Assembly (NCBI GenBank): GCA_963851405.1
Contig: CAWKPB010000001.1
Coordinates: 186,001 to 250,000 of the forward strand
Direction: 5' to 3'
DNA: 64,000 bases
From: JANPBY01 sp963851405
Lineage (GTDB): Bacteria > Actinomycetota > Actinomycetes > DATJPE01
Below the pieces are notes generated by a model. The model made no database searches. It was not told where the DNA came from and saw nothing but the letters and a program-made list of their open reading frames with translations. The position numbers and the translations under genes are program-made. Shown here piece by piece: positions 42,513 to 50,551 of the stretch; positions within the stretch are counted from its first letter, which is position 1, and every line of letters begins with the position of its first letter.

Positions 42513-43115
42513 TCAGCCGGTGTCGGGCCGGCGGCCCGGGGGTGACTCGGTGGGACTTGCTCGGCCGGCGACGACAGACTCGCGGGCGTCGGAGGCGAGG
42601 CGCACCGCGCTCGCGTCGTCGGGGGCCGCGGAGGGGGTGTCGTCGTCGCCGGCCGTGACCGTGTCGAGCTGGTGCTCGGCGCGCAGCAGGGCGATCTCGG
42701 CCTCGAAGTCCTCGAGGGAGTCATAGGAGCGGTAGACGCTGGCGTAGCGCAGGTAGGCGACCTCGTCGATCTCGCGCAGCGGCCCGAGCACCGCGAGGCC
42801 GACCTCATGGGCGTCGATCTCGGCAGCGCCGGTGGCTCGTACGCCCTCCTCGACCCGCTGCGCCAACCGCGCCAGGTCGTCTTCGCTGACCGGGCGTCCC
42901 TGGCAGGCCTTGCGCACGCCGGTCAGCACCTTCGCCCGGCTGAACGGCTCGGTCGTGCCGGAGCGCTTCACCACGGTGAGGCTCGCGGTCTCGACGGTGG
43001 TGAACCGGCGCTCGCACTCGGTGCACTGCCGGCGGCGGCGGACCGCGGTGCCGTCATCGGCGGTACGGCTGTCGACCACGCGGGAGTCCTCGTGCCGGCA
43101 GAACGGGCAGTGCAT
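42513..43115 (-). CDS. nrdR: Transcriptional repressor NrdR
   Basis: A 200-residue regulator of ribonucleotide reductase genes that senses nucleotide state. The zinc ribbon MHCPFCRHEDSRVVDSRTAD, then RRRRQCTECERRFTTVE, is followed by the ATP-cone (VVKRSGTTEPFSRAKVLTGV to YLRYASVYRSYDSLEDFEAE). The C-terminal ~50 residues are an Asp/Ala/Pro-rich tail not needed for the fold. It is transcribed toward nrdJ. Two NrdR-box-like sites lie ~120-165 bases upstream of its start, suggesting autoregulation. Confidence 0.95.
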   Translation of the reverse strand: MHCPFCRHEDSRVVDSRTADDGTAVRRRRQCTECERRFTTVETASLTVVKRSGTTEPFSRAKVLTGVRKACQGRPVSEDDLARLAQRVEEGVRATGAAEIDAHEVGLAVLGPLREIDEVAYLRYASVYRSYDSLEDFEAEIALLRAEHQLDTVTAGDDDTPSAAPDDASAVRLASDARESVVAGRASPTESPPGRRPDTG

Positions 43116-43234
43116 CGGGGCCGGACTCCCTTCGGGTGGTGGTCGGACCGGGTCATTCGGGCGATTTGGGGTGATTTGGGGGGCTGGCTGTGGACAGATC
43201 TGGGGATGACCTGGGGACAACATGTGCGCCGCGG

Positions 43235-43281
43235 ACCACAATCTGTGGAGGAACGACAGCGCTGTAACTACTAGATGTAGG
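43235..43281. promoter_or_regulatory. Two NrdR-box-like sites, 31 bp apart
   Basis: ACCACAATCTGTGGAG (43235-43250) and AACTACTAGATGTAGG (43266-43281) are 16-mers resembling the NrdR box (consensus ACACWATATATWGTGT), the second reading CCTACATCTAGTAGTT on the minus strand. Their 31-bp spacing is three helical turns, the usual arrangement for NrdR. Confidence 0.55.
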
Positions 43282-43379
43282 GACTGTAAGCCGTACCACC
43301 GACCGTGGCAAGAGCCCCGTTTGAGGTCGGCGTGTCGCAGCGTCACACTCCCCCGTTGGAGCCGCCCCCATCGCCTGTC

Positions 43380-43435
43380 GAATGGCGTCGAACGGGGCGA
43401 ATGCGGGGCCGAGTTTGCCCCGTTCGATGCCACTC
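43380..43435. repeat. 56-bp hairpin repeat, copy A
   Basis: Left arm GAATGGCGTCGAACGGGGC and right arm GCCCCGTTCGATGCCACTC (19 bases each, 17 paired) flank an 18-base loop. Same geometry as copies B and C. Confidence 0.75.
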
Positions 43436-43536
43436 AACCCCAGGCCCGGACGAGGGCGCCGTCCACCGAGCCCGCGTCGTCCACCGATCGTGTACGGCTC
43501 CGCCGCCGGCCCCGTCGGCCGTACGACCCTGCCGGG

Positions 43537-44436
43537 GTGCGCCCCCCGCGGATCGCCGTACCGCCTGAGCTGATGGCTGCGCCGTTCACCGCCGCCACGG
43601 CCCAGCAATACGGCCTCAACAGGGAGATGCTGCGCGGCGCCAGGTTTCGCCGCCTCACCCGCGAGGTGTACGTCTCCGCCAGCACCCCGCTGACCTACGA
43701 GGTGGTCTGCCGGGCCGCCTGCCTCGCCGTGCCGGAGGGCGTCCTCAGCCATCCGAGCGCGGCCGCGGCGCAGGGGCTTCCGCTCGGAGTCCGCGAACGC
43801 GAGTTGTCCAGCACCCACCTCACCGTGCCTTCGGCGTCGTCGCGGTCGCGGCACAGCGTGGCCATCTGTCACACCGAGGCGCTCCCGCCGGAGCAGGTCG
43901 TGGCCAGTCCGTGGGGTCCGGCGACGTCACCCTCGCGGACGTTCCTCGACCGGGCCACCGAGCTCGACCTCCCTGACCTGGTGGCGCTCGGCGACGCCAT
44001 CGTCGGGCGCGGGTGCGCCACCCTGGCGGAGCTGACCGCGATCGTGGCCTGGGCCGGTCGCCGACGCGGGGTCGTCAACGCCCGCGCCGCGTTGCCGCTG
44101 ATCAACGGCCGCTCCCGCTCGGCCATGGAGAGCCGCACCCGAGTCGTCCTGGTCCTCGGCGGGTGCCCGGTTCCCGAGGTCAACGCGGCGATCCATGACG
44201 CCGACGGTGGCTGGCTGGCCGAGGGCGACCTGGTGTGGCGGCAGGCTCGACTGATCCTCGAGTACGACGGCCGCGTCCACCTCACCGAGCGGCAACGTCG
44301 CGCGGACCTGCGGCGCCGCAACCAGCTCACCGAGGCCGGGTGGACCGTGCTGTACGTGACCGCCGACGACGTGCTCCGCAGGCCGTACGCACTGATCGCC
44401 TTGGTCAAGCATCAACTCGCCGCATCCGCCGCCTGA
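43537..44436 (+). CDS. AbiEi-like / DUF559-type protein
   Basis: A ~299-residue protein. The N-terminal part (VPPELMAAPFTAATAQQYGL, then LRGARFRRLTREVYVSAS) is the winged-helix-like segment of AbiEi antitoxins and many actinobacterial relatives. The C-terminal part ILEYDGRVHLTERQRRADLR, then LTEAGWTVLYVTADDVLRRP, resembles the DUF559/Vsr-like nuclease fold. GTG at 43537 fits family starts; ATG at 43573 is an alternative. No AbiEii toxin gene is adjacent, so a toxin-antitoxin role is not supported. It is flanked by hairpin repeats A and B. Confidence 0.7.
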   Translation: MRPPRIAVPPELMAAPFTAATAQQYGLNREMLRGARFRRLTREVYVSASTPLTYEVVCRAACLAVPEGVLSHPSAAAAQGLPLGVRERELSSTHLTVPSASSRSRHSVAICHTEALPPEQVVASPWGPATSPSRTFLDRATELDLPDLVALGDAIVGRGCATLAELTAIVAWAGRRRGVVNARAALPLINGRSRSAMESRTRVVLVLGGCPVPEVNAAIHDADGGWLAEGDLVWRQARLILEYDGRVHLTERQRRADLRRRNQLTEAGWTVLYVTADDVLRRPYALIALVKHQLAASAA

Positions 44437-44457
44437 CCTTCCGCCGCGCCTTCCGCC

Positions 44458-44513
44458 GAATGGCAATGAACGGGTCAATATGAGGGTCGAGATCGCCCCG
44501 TTGGTTGCCATTC
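44458..44513. repeat. 56-bp hairpin repeat, copy B
   Basis: Left arm GAATGGCAATGAACGGGTC and right arm GCCCCGTTGGTTGCCATTC (16 of 19 paired) flank an 18-base loop. More diverged than A and C. It lies just after the AbiEi-like gene. Confidence 0.7.
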
Positions 44514-44611
44514 GCCGCCCTCGACCGCGCGAACGGGACGTCGAGGTGTCCCGGCCAGGCGGGACGCTGGACCCGTGCCTCGGGACGACCCGAGCCCTCA
44601 CCGTGGAGGGC

Positions 44612-45397
44612 ATGACACACACCTCCACGCAGAGCGCCGGCACCACTCCGGTCACCGATGCTGCTCCCACGCCACCCACCCTGGCCGCACCCACCGATAC
44701 AACGGGCTCAGCTGTATGCCCCGGCGACCACACCTCGACCTCCACCGACACAGGTCGGGCACGCCCGCGCAGCGAGCGCCTCGCCGCCTTCTGCGGTGTC
44801 CTCGGCACCCTGGCGATCCTCATCGGCAACGGCCTCTGGGCCGGCCCGGGCGGCGGCAGCCGCGACCCGCAGGTCGTGCACGACGAGCTGCTCGCCGACC
44901 CGAGCACCAAGCAGTACGTCTCCGGCGCCCTCGAGGTGCTCGGCTTCATCGCCTTCACCGTGTTCGTCGCGTGGCTCGCCGTCCGGATCGCCCGGCGCTC
45001 CCCCATCGGAGGGGCCGTGGTCGGTATCTCCGGGGCGATGATGCTGGCCATCAAGCTCGGCTCGGCGGCTCCCGTGGTTGCCGCGCAGCTCGACGCAAGC
45101 CTCATCGACCCTGGCACCACCTTGGTCCTGGTCGACATCAACGGCGCGTGCTTCGTGCTCTTCGGGCTGCTGTACGGCCTGATGGCCACGGCGGCCGGTG
45201 TGGCGGGACGCCAGACCGGCGCCCTCCCACGATGGCTCGCCTGGTGGGCCATCGTCGCCGGGATCCTCGCCATCTCGCTGGGCGCCGTGGGACTGGCCGG
45301 GCCGGAGTCGTACAACCCGCTGGCCTTCCTGCTCCTCCTCGTGTGGACCCTGGTCGTGGGCGTGCGGTTCGCGCGACCCGGCACCGACCCGCTCTGA
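44612..45397 (+). CDS. Five-helix membrane protein of unknown function
   Basis: A 261-residue protein. The Thr/Pro-rich N-terminal ~60 residues are followed by helices AAFCGVLGTLAILIGNGLWA, ALEVLGFIAFTVFVAWLAVR, GAVVGISGAMMLAIKLGSAA, ACFVLFGLLYGLMATAAGVA, WLAWWAIVAGILAISLGAVG and LAFLLLLVWTLVVGVRFARP. Likely plasma-membrane. The gene is just upstream of, and co-directional with, a histidine kinase/regulator pair (8-base gap), so it may be part of that signalling unit or its output. No family recognised. Confidence 0.65.
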   Translation: MTHTSTQSAGTTPVTDAAPTPPTLAAPTDTTGSAVCPGDHTSTSTDTGRARPRSERLAAFCGVLGTLAILIGNGLWAGPGGGSRDPQVVHDELLADPSTKQYVSGALEVLGFIAFTVFVAWLAVRIARRSPIGGAVVGISGAMMLAIKLGSAAPVVAAQLDASLIDPGTTLVLVDINGACFVLFGLLYGLMATAAGVAGRQTGALPRWLAWWAIVAGILAISLGAVGLAGPESYNPLAFLLLLVWTLVVGVRFARPGTDPL

Positions 45398-45405
45398 GTG
45401 GCGGC

Positions 45406-47031
45406 ATGATGGCGGCCGTGGCGGTCGACGGCACGACGGGGACAGCGAACTCCGTCGGCCGTCGCCGGCCACGGCTGCCTCAGCTGCCGAGGGTGCGGGG
45501 GGCCTGGGCCTGGGCACTGCTCCCGGTGGGGAGCGCAGCGGCCATCGGATTCGGCCTCGCGATGCTCGCGGTCGACTACAGCCCCGACGGAGCGACGCAG
45601 GGCGAGATCCTCGTCAACGTGCCGTTCGGCCTCGGCTTCACCGCCATCGCCGCAGCCGTGCTGGCGCTCCGACCTCATGACGTGGGCGCGCGGCGCCTCG
45701 GCCGGCTCTACCTCGTCGTGGGGACGACCTGCTCGCTCGTGCTGCCAGTCCACGGGATCGCCCGCCACCTGCTCCTCGTCGAGGGCAGCCGGTCCGAGGT
45801 CGCCCTGGCCTTCGGCTGGGTCTCGTCGTGGCTGTGGGCGTTCGGCGTGGCGCCGTTGCTTGGCCTTGGTCTCCTGCTGCACCCGGACGGGCGGCTCCCC
45901 GGCCCGCGCTGGCGGCCAGCCCTGGTGGCCGGGGCGACCGCCCCGGTGCTGCTCGCGGTGTCGGCGGGGCTCCACCCAGGGGCCATGGACGGCGACCTGC
46001 CCGCCGACAACCCGCTCGGCCTGCCCTGGGGAGCTGCCCCCACCGAGATCCTGGGAGGGCTGGGCTTCCTGCTCTTCCTCGGGGCGTCGGCGGCTGGCCT
46101 GGCCGCGCTGGTCGTGCGCTTTCGGCGCGCCGCTCCGGACAGCGAGACCAGAGCTCAGATCTGGGCGTTCGGTGCGGCCAGTGCCCTCCTCCTGCTCGCC
46201 GCCAGCCTTCCGTCCCACCGCGGTTGGGCAGCGGCTCTGATCCCGGTGGTCCTCGGCGCGGCCCTCCCGGCAGCCGTCGCCGTCGCGGCCTTCCAGCACG
46301 GGATGTTCCGCGCGCCCGCCGTCGAGGCGCTCGCCGCGCGCCTCGCGTCGACGACCAGGTCACGCGCCGAGATCGTCAGCGCCCAGCAGGAAGAACGCCG
46401 CCGGCTCCGTCGTGACCTGCACGACGGCCTCGGCCCTTCCCTCGCTGCTGTCGGACTGGGTCTGCGCCGCATCGGTGGCCACCTCGAGCCGGGCAGCCCT
46501 GACGCCGACATCGTCCAGGCCCTCGCCGACGAGGTGCAGCGCGCGGTCGCCGAGGTCCGCCGCGTCTGCGAGGGCCTCCGCCCTCCGGCCCTGGACGACC
46601 TCGGCCTCGTCGGAGCCGTACGCCAGGTCGCCAGCCGCCTCGCTCCCGACGGAGTCCCGACGATCCTCGTGGAGGGCGTACGGCTGCCGGAGCTCGGCGC
46701 GGCCGCCGAGGTGGCTTCGTATCGCATCGCGGTCGAGGCGGCGACCAACGCGGTCCGGCACGCGGGTGCAGCGGCAGTCAGCGTCCGGATCGAAGGAACC
46801 GCCGACGGCCTCCTCGTCCGCGTGGGCGACGACGGCCATGGCCTGGGGGCCGAACGGTCCGGCGGCATCGGGATGGGTGCCATGGTCGAACGAGCAGCCG
46901 AGCTCGGCGGCACTCTGACCGTTGTCACGGCGCCCCAGGGCGGGACGGTGGTCACCGCGTTCCTCCCCACCGCGGCCGGAGCGTCCGCGTCGACCGCAGC
47001 TGCGCACCCGGCCCCGGTGGTCACCGCGTGA
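45406..47031 (+). CDS. NarL-partner sensor histidine kinase
   Basis: A 541-residue membrane kinase. About eight N-terminal helices (to residue ~300) precede the HisKA_3 box RRRLRRDLHDGLGPSLAAVG, N-box SYRIAVEAATNAVRHAGAAA, G1 VGDDGHGLG and G2 GIGMGAMVERAAELGG. All catalytic motifs are intact. Its stop overlaps the GTG of the LuxR-type regulator gene, its cognate partner. The signal is unknown; the large membrane part may sense envelope state. Confidence 0.9.
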   Translation: MMAAVAVDGTTGTANSVGRRRPRLPQLPRVRGAWAWALLPVGSAAAIGFGLAMLAVDYSPDGATQGEILVNVPFGLGFTAIAAAVLALRPHDVGARRLGRLYLVVGTTCSLVLPVHGIARHLLLVEGSRSEVALAFGWVSSWLWAFGVAPLLGLGLLLHPDGRLPGPRWRPALVAGATAPVLLAVSAGLHPGAMDGDLPADNPLGLPWGAAPTEILGGLGFLLFLGASAAGLAALVVRFRRAAPDSETRAQIWAFGAASALLLLAASLPSHRGWAAALIPVVLGAALPAAVAVAAFQHGMFRAPAVEALAARLASTTRSRAEIVSAQQEERRRLRRDLHDGLGPSLAAVGLGLRRIGGHLEPGSPDADIVQALADEVQRAVAEVRRVCEGLRPPALDDLGLVGAVRQVASRLAPDGVPTILVEGVRLPELGAAAEVASYRIAVEAATNAVRHAGAAAVSVRIEGTADGLLVRVGDDGHGLGAERSGGIGMGAMVERAAELGGTLTVVTAPQGGTVVTAFLPTAAGASASTAAAHPAPVVTA

Positions 47032-47669
47032 CCCGCGTCGTGGTGGTCGAGGACCACCCGCTCTACCGGCAGGCGCTCGTCAGCCTGGTCGGCGAGGTCG
47101 ACGGCTTCGAGGTGGTCGCCGAGGCGGCCGACGGCCTGTCCGGCGTCGCGGCCACGGTCGAGCACCAGCCCGACGTCGTGCTCATGGACCTCGGGCTGCC
47201 CGACCTCTCCGGGATCGAGGCGACCCGCCAGATCCGCGCGCTCCTGCCATCGACGGCCGTGCTCGTGCTGACCATGACCGAGGACGAGGCCGCGGTCTCC
47301 GGTGCCGTACGCGCCGGGGCGGCCGGCTACCTCGTCAAGGGCGCCGAGCCGGAGGCAATCGCCCGGGCGCTGGCTGCGGTCGCCGAAGGCGGGGCCGTCT
47401 TCGGCGCCCAGGTGGCCGGGGCCGCGCTCTCCAGGCTGGGCCGCCCAGCCCCCGCCGTCACCACCCCAGGATTGCGGGGGCTGACGACTCGCGAGATCGA
47501 GGTCCTCGACCTGGTGGCTGCCGGCCAGTCGAACGCGGCCATCGCCGCCGAGCTGGACATCTCCGCGAAGACGGTGCGCAACCACCTGTCGAACATCCTG
47601 GTGAAGATCGGGGTTCGCGACCGCAGCGCAGCGATCGTCAAGGCTAGGGAGAGCGGCCTCGGCACCTAG
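47028..47669 (+). CDS. NarL/LuxR-family response regulator
   Basis: A 213-residue regulator starting with GTG that overlaps the kinase stop. The receiver runs from RVVVVEDHPLYRQALVSLVG, with the phosphoacceptor Asp in VVLMDLGLPDLSG and Lys in YLVKGAEPE. The C-terminal LuxR HTH is LTTREIEVLDLVAAGQSNAA, then IAAELDISAKTVRNHLSNIL. A standard two-domain output regulator for the upstream kinase. Targets unknown. Confidence 0.92.
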   Translation: MTRVVVVEDHPLYRQALVSLVGEVDGFEVVAEAADGLSGVAATVEHQPDVVLMDLGLPDLSGIEATRQIRALLPSTAVLVLTMTEDEAAVSGAVRAGAAGYLVKGAEPEAIARALAAVAEGGAVFGAQVAGAALSRLGRPAPAVTTPGLRGLTTREIEVLDLVAAGQSNAAIAAELDISAKTVRNHLSNILVKIGVRDRSAAIVKARESGLGT

Positions 47670-47698
47670 GACACCGCTCGCTGCCGGTCGGCGCGGCG

Positions 47699-47754
47699 AA
47701 TGGCATCGAACGGGGCAATCGAGGCGGCCAGATCGCCCCGTTCGATGCCACTCG
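47699..47754. repeat. 56-bp hairpin repeat, copy C
   Basis: Left arm GAATGGCATCGAACGGGGC and right arm GCCCCGTTCGATGCCACTC (18 of 19 paired) flank an 18-base loop. It lies between convergent genes (regulator and FG-GAP protein). Confidence 0.8.
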
Positions 47755-47815
47755 ACGAGCACCGCGGCCTGAGCAAGCCCGCCCGCCGCGAGCGGCCCGA
47801 CTTCTCCGGTTTCGC

Positions 47816-49299
47816 CTAGTCGGTCGGAGCGTTCCAACCGCGATCGGCGGTACTGGCCACGGTCATGGCCTTGCCTGCCCCAGCCTGCGCCTTGGCCAAC
47901 ACGTGTATCTGGATGAACCGCTGGGCCTGCGCACCTGAGGAGTCGCCGAGCCAACCCTGCAACTCCAGCAGCCCGGCATTTCGGACCGCCCCGACGTCCT
48001 CCCCGGGAACCGTGACCACCATCGCCGCCCCCGTCAGACCGGCACCGTCAGCGTAGAAGGCGAAGCCCGACAGCCTCGCGCCCAAGTGATCGGAGGCCTC
48101 AGGGACCCCCGGAGCGCCGTGGCTTTGGGCATAGCGATCGCCACCGCCGACGAATGCCTGCACGGCGCCGGCTTCGGGGATGCCCCCGATGCTCTCACCG
48201 GGAGCGCCCGCAGCGTGCCACCACAACGAGGCCCCAAACCGGTCTCCCGACTCCACGGTGCCCCGAATACCGGGTGAGTCCTGGGTACGTGCTTTGCGCG
48301 ATGGCCGCATCTGCGCATCCGATCCCACGACGGCCTCGAGGATGATCCCGGCGTCTTTGAACCCGCCGCGCAGGTCCTCGCGCGGGGCACCGAACCACAG
48401 CACACCTTCGTACCCATCCAGCGCGACCGCTGCCCCGAAGCGGTCCCCCGCCTCAGCCACGCCGGGGACGCCCGGGGAATCCTGGTTCAACCCCGACCCT
48501 GCGCTCTCGCCGATCAGTACGACCCGGCCCGCATCGACGTGCCCGCCGATGTCTTCGTCTGGCACTCCGATCAGCAAGTAGGCCGGGTCGACCGGGGCGT
48601 AGGCATCGCTGGTGCCACCGCTGAGCACTGCTCCGAAGTGGTCACCTGCCTCACTCGCGCCGGTCACGACCCCGTGGCCCTGCTCGAACACCAAGGCCGT
48701 TAGGAGAGTGGCGTCGAGCATGTTCGAGACGCCGTACGCCCGCCCAGCACCGACCGCACCGTCGACCGTTGCCCCAGGCTCTCCCACGAGCAGCTCCAGC
48801 CCATCCCACATTGGCTCGACGCCACGCAGTGCGGCGCCGAAGTGGCCCCCAACCTGACGGGTCCGCCCCAGATCGGCAGCCGTCAACCGCTCGCCCCAGG
48901 AAGTAAAGACGGCTCCACGGCCACCCCCGCACCCGGTGCGCCGGCCACGATCTCTAGGCAGTCGTCGCCGTCGAGGTCCGTGGTGACCACGGCGGCGCCA
49001 AAGCGGGCACCTGCCCGCACCGTCTGACCAAACGACGACGCGTTCAACACCTGCCGCGAGCTGGGTTGACGCAGCGTCGACTGTCCTCCGACCTCGCGGA
49101 GGACCACCACGGCGCCGGCATCCGCACGGCCACCGACGTCGTAGGACGGCAGCCCAACGACGAGGTCAACACCCGCTGCCACGAGGCAGTCCGGCAAGGC
49201 AGCACCGACCATCGGCGCTGCAGCCACCGGTGCGATCGATCCCGCAGCTAGCACCGCGGCCGCAAATACCGCCAAAGGCACGACGCGCCTCGCGCTCAT
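47816..49299 (-). CDS. Secreted FG-GAP (integrin-alpha-like) repeat protein, one frameshift
   Basis: It begins MSARRVVPLAVFAAAVLAAG with a signal peptide ending near PVAAAP; ATGs at 49329 and 49338 are possible alternatives. The mature protein is a series of FG-GAP blades: DLVVGLPSYDVGGRADAGAV, GARFGAAVVTTDLDGDDCLE, GDHFGAVLSGGTSD, GDRFGAAVALDGYEGVLWFG, GDRFGASLWWHA and DHLGARLSGFAFYADGAGL. Near 48918 the frame shifts by one base; the correct continuation reads GAVFTSWGERLTAADLG. Restored length is ~494 residues. Probably an extracellular beta-propeller for adhesion or binding. Confidence 0.7.
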
Positions 49300-49478
49300 C
49301 CACCTCGTGGGTCCCGCGTGACCGTTCATGACCGACATCCCGTCCGGCGAACTCCGGGTCGTTCGACGACCATCGAGTTCATCCTGTTCCAGGATATCTC
49401 CGTCGCCGCTGCAGGCACAGGGCTCCGCCGGCACCTGGAGCGAGAATCCAGAGTGGCTGTCGTCGCCTGCGAGTGGGC

Positions 49479-50174
49479 TCAGGCGGGGACGATGAGGGGC
49501 TGGCCGGCCCAGACCGTGGCGGTCGTGAGGCCGTTGAGCTCCTGGATGCGGGCAATGGTCTCGCGGGGGTCCGCGGCTGGGCGTACGTCGCGGGCGATCT
49601 GCCACAGCGTCTGCCCCGGACCCACGACGATGCTGCGGGTCACCGCGCCCCCTGCACTCCCGTCCGGCGCGGCCTGCGCCGGTGCCGCGGACTGCACGAA
49701 CGCCGCCGCGACCAGGGCGATCGCGGTCGCGAGAATCAGCAGCGCCAGGCGACCGCGGCGGGTGATCCGCAGCGCGGCGCCAGGCTTGCGCGCTTGAGCC
49801 GACGGTGCGGCCGCGACAGCCAGCTGGGGGCGTGAGGTCCCGGTCGCAACTGCCCACGAGGGGCGCCGCCCGGAGGCGCCTTTCGCCGCTGCGGTCGCCG
49901 TCGAGCGAGCGAGGCGCTCCGCCTCGACGCGCTCCGGAGACACCTGCGCTTCCCAGGACGGGCGGGCCGGACGTGAGGCCAGCACCCGACGCTTGGGCGA
50001 GGCGGGACGCGCAGCGCGTACGACCGGCTCGGGGGTTGGCGTGCCTGCGGCGTAGGTCGTGGTGTGCGGCTCGATCCTCACCCGCATGCTCGGCGCGCTC
50101 TGCTCCCGAGCGAGCCCTGCGGCGGGCTTGGGGCGGAGCGGGGTGACGGGACGTACCAGGGTCTGCGTGGCCAT
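49479..50174 (-). CDS. LysM-domain protein divergent from lexA (SOS cell-division-inhibitor type)
   Basis: A 231-residue protein starting MATQTLVRPVTPLRPKPAAG after GGAGG. The N-terminal ~140 residues are basic and Pro/Ala-rich. One membrane helix follows (GRLALLILATAIALVAAAFV), then an exported LysM domain (VVGPGQTLWQIARDVRPAAD to QELNGLTTATVWAGQPLIVP). The position, divergent from lexA and near nrdR, matches the DNA-damage-induced division suppressors of actinobacteria (ChiZ/Rv2719c, DivS). That role is inferred from context; LysM binds peptidoglycan. Confidence 0.75.
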   Translation of the reverse strand: MATQTLVRPVTPLRPKPAAGLAREQSAPSMRVRIEPHTTTYAAGTPTPEPVVRAARPASPKRRVLASRPARPSWEAQVSPERVEAERLARSTATAAAKGASGRRPSWAVATGTSRPQLAVAAAPSAQARKPGAALRITRRGRLALLILATAIALVAAAFVQSAAPAQAAPDGSAGGAVTRSIVVGPGQTLWQIARDVRPAADPRETIARIQELNGLTTATVWAGQPLIVPA

Positions 50175-50280
50175 GTCGGCCTCCTCTGTGATCGGCGTTG
50201 CCTCGAGTTGGTGCGGTGCCTGTGCGAGTGGGGCGACGTGCCTTTCGACCCTGGTGCCGTGCCATGCGCCCGGTGGATAG

Positions 50281-50296
50281 TCGAACACCTGTCCGT
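50281..50296. promoter_or_regulatory. LexA box candidate 1
   Basis: TCGAACACCTGTCCGT matches 10 of the 12 fixed positions of the actinobacterial SOS box TCGAAC-N4-GTTCGA. It is 107 bases upstream of the LysM gene. Confidence 0.55.
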
Positions 50297-50359
50297 CGGA
50301 CGTATGTACGATGTTTAGCACGCGTCGGCGACGAAATCGCACGACACGCGAAGATTTAG

Positions 50360-50375
50360 TCGAACAAATGTTGGG
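50360..50375. promoter_or_regulatory. LexA box candidate 2
   Basis: TCGAACAAATGTTGGG matches 10 of 12 fixed positions of TCGAAC-N4-GTTCGA. It lies nearer lexA and is a likely autoregulatory site. Confidence 0.6.
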
Positions 50376-50551
50376 AACAGACGTACGGGTGCGGCTAGGG
50401 TCGCTAGCGGCGCCACCGAAGGTCTGGATCACGTGAAACAGCCTGGCGGCAGGCACCGACAGATTTCGAAGACCAGCTCGGCTACACGCCCAAAACACCC
50501 GCTCAGAGTTCCGCTCACGCCCCGCCCGCCCCCTCTCGGAGGATCCACGTC

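Larger units (their letters stand above)
43116..43536. other. Divergent intergenic region nrdR / AbiEi-like gene
   Basis: 421 bases. It carries two NrdR-box-like sites (43235-43281), repeated G-tract motifs (GATTTGGGG twice near 43158-43180) and hairpin repeat copy A. Promoters for both divergent genes must be here. No gene is seen. Confidence 0.5.
50175..50551. other. lexA / LysM divergent intergenic region
   Basis: 377 bases containing two LexA-box candidates and the divergent promoters. The region 50290-50365 is relatively AT-rich for this genome. No gene is seen. Confidence 0.55.

Noticed and set aside
43927..46299. 790-codon open frame on the minus strand
   Set aside because: Antisense to the AbiEi-like, membrane and kinase genes; low-complexity Arg/Pro/Ser composition typical of GC-rich shadow frames.
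46155..47954. 599-codon open frame on the minus strand
   Set aside because: Antisense to the kinase/regulator pair, both of which have complete catalytic motifs.
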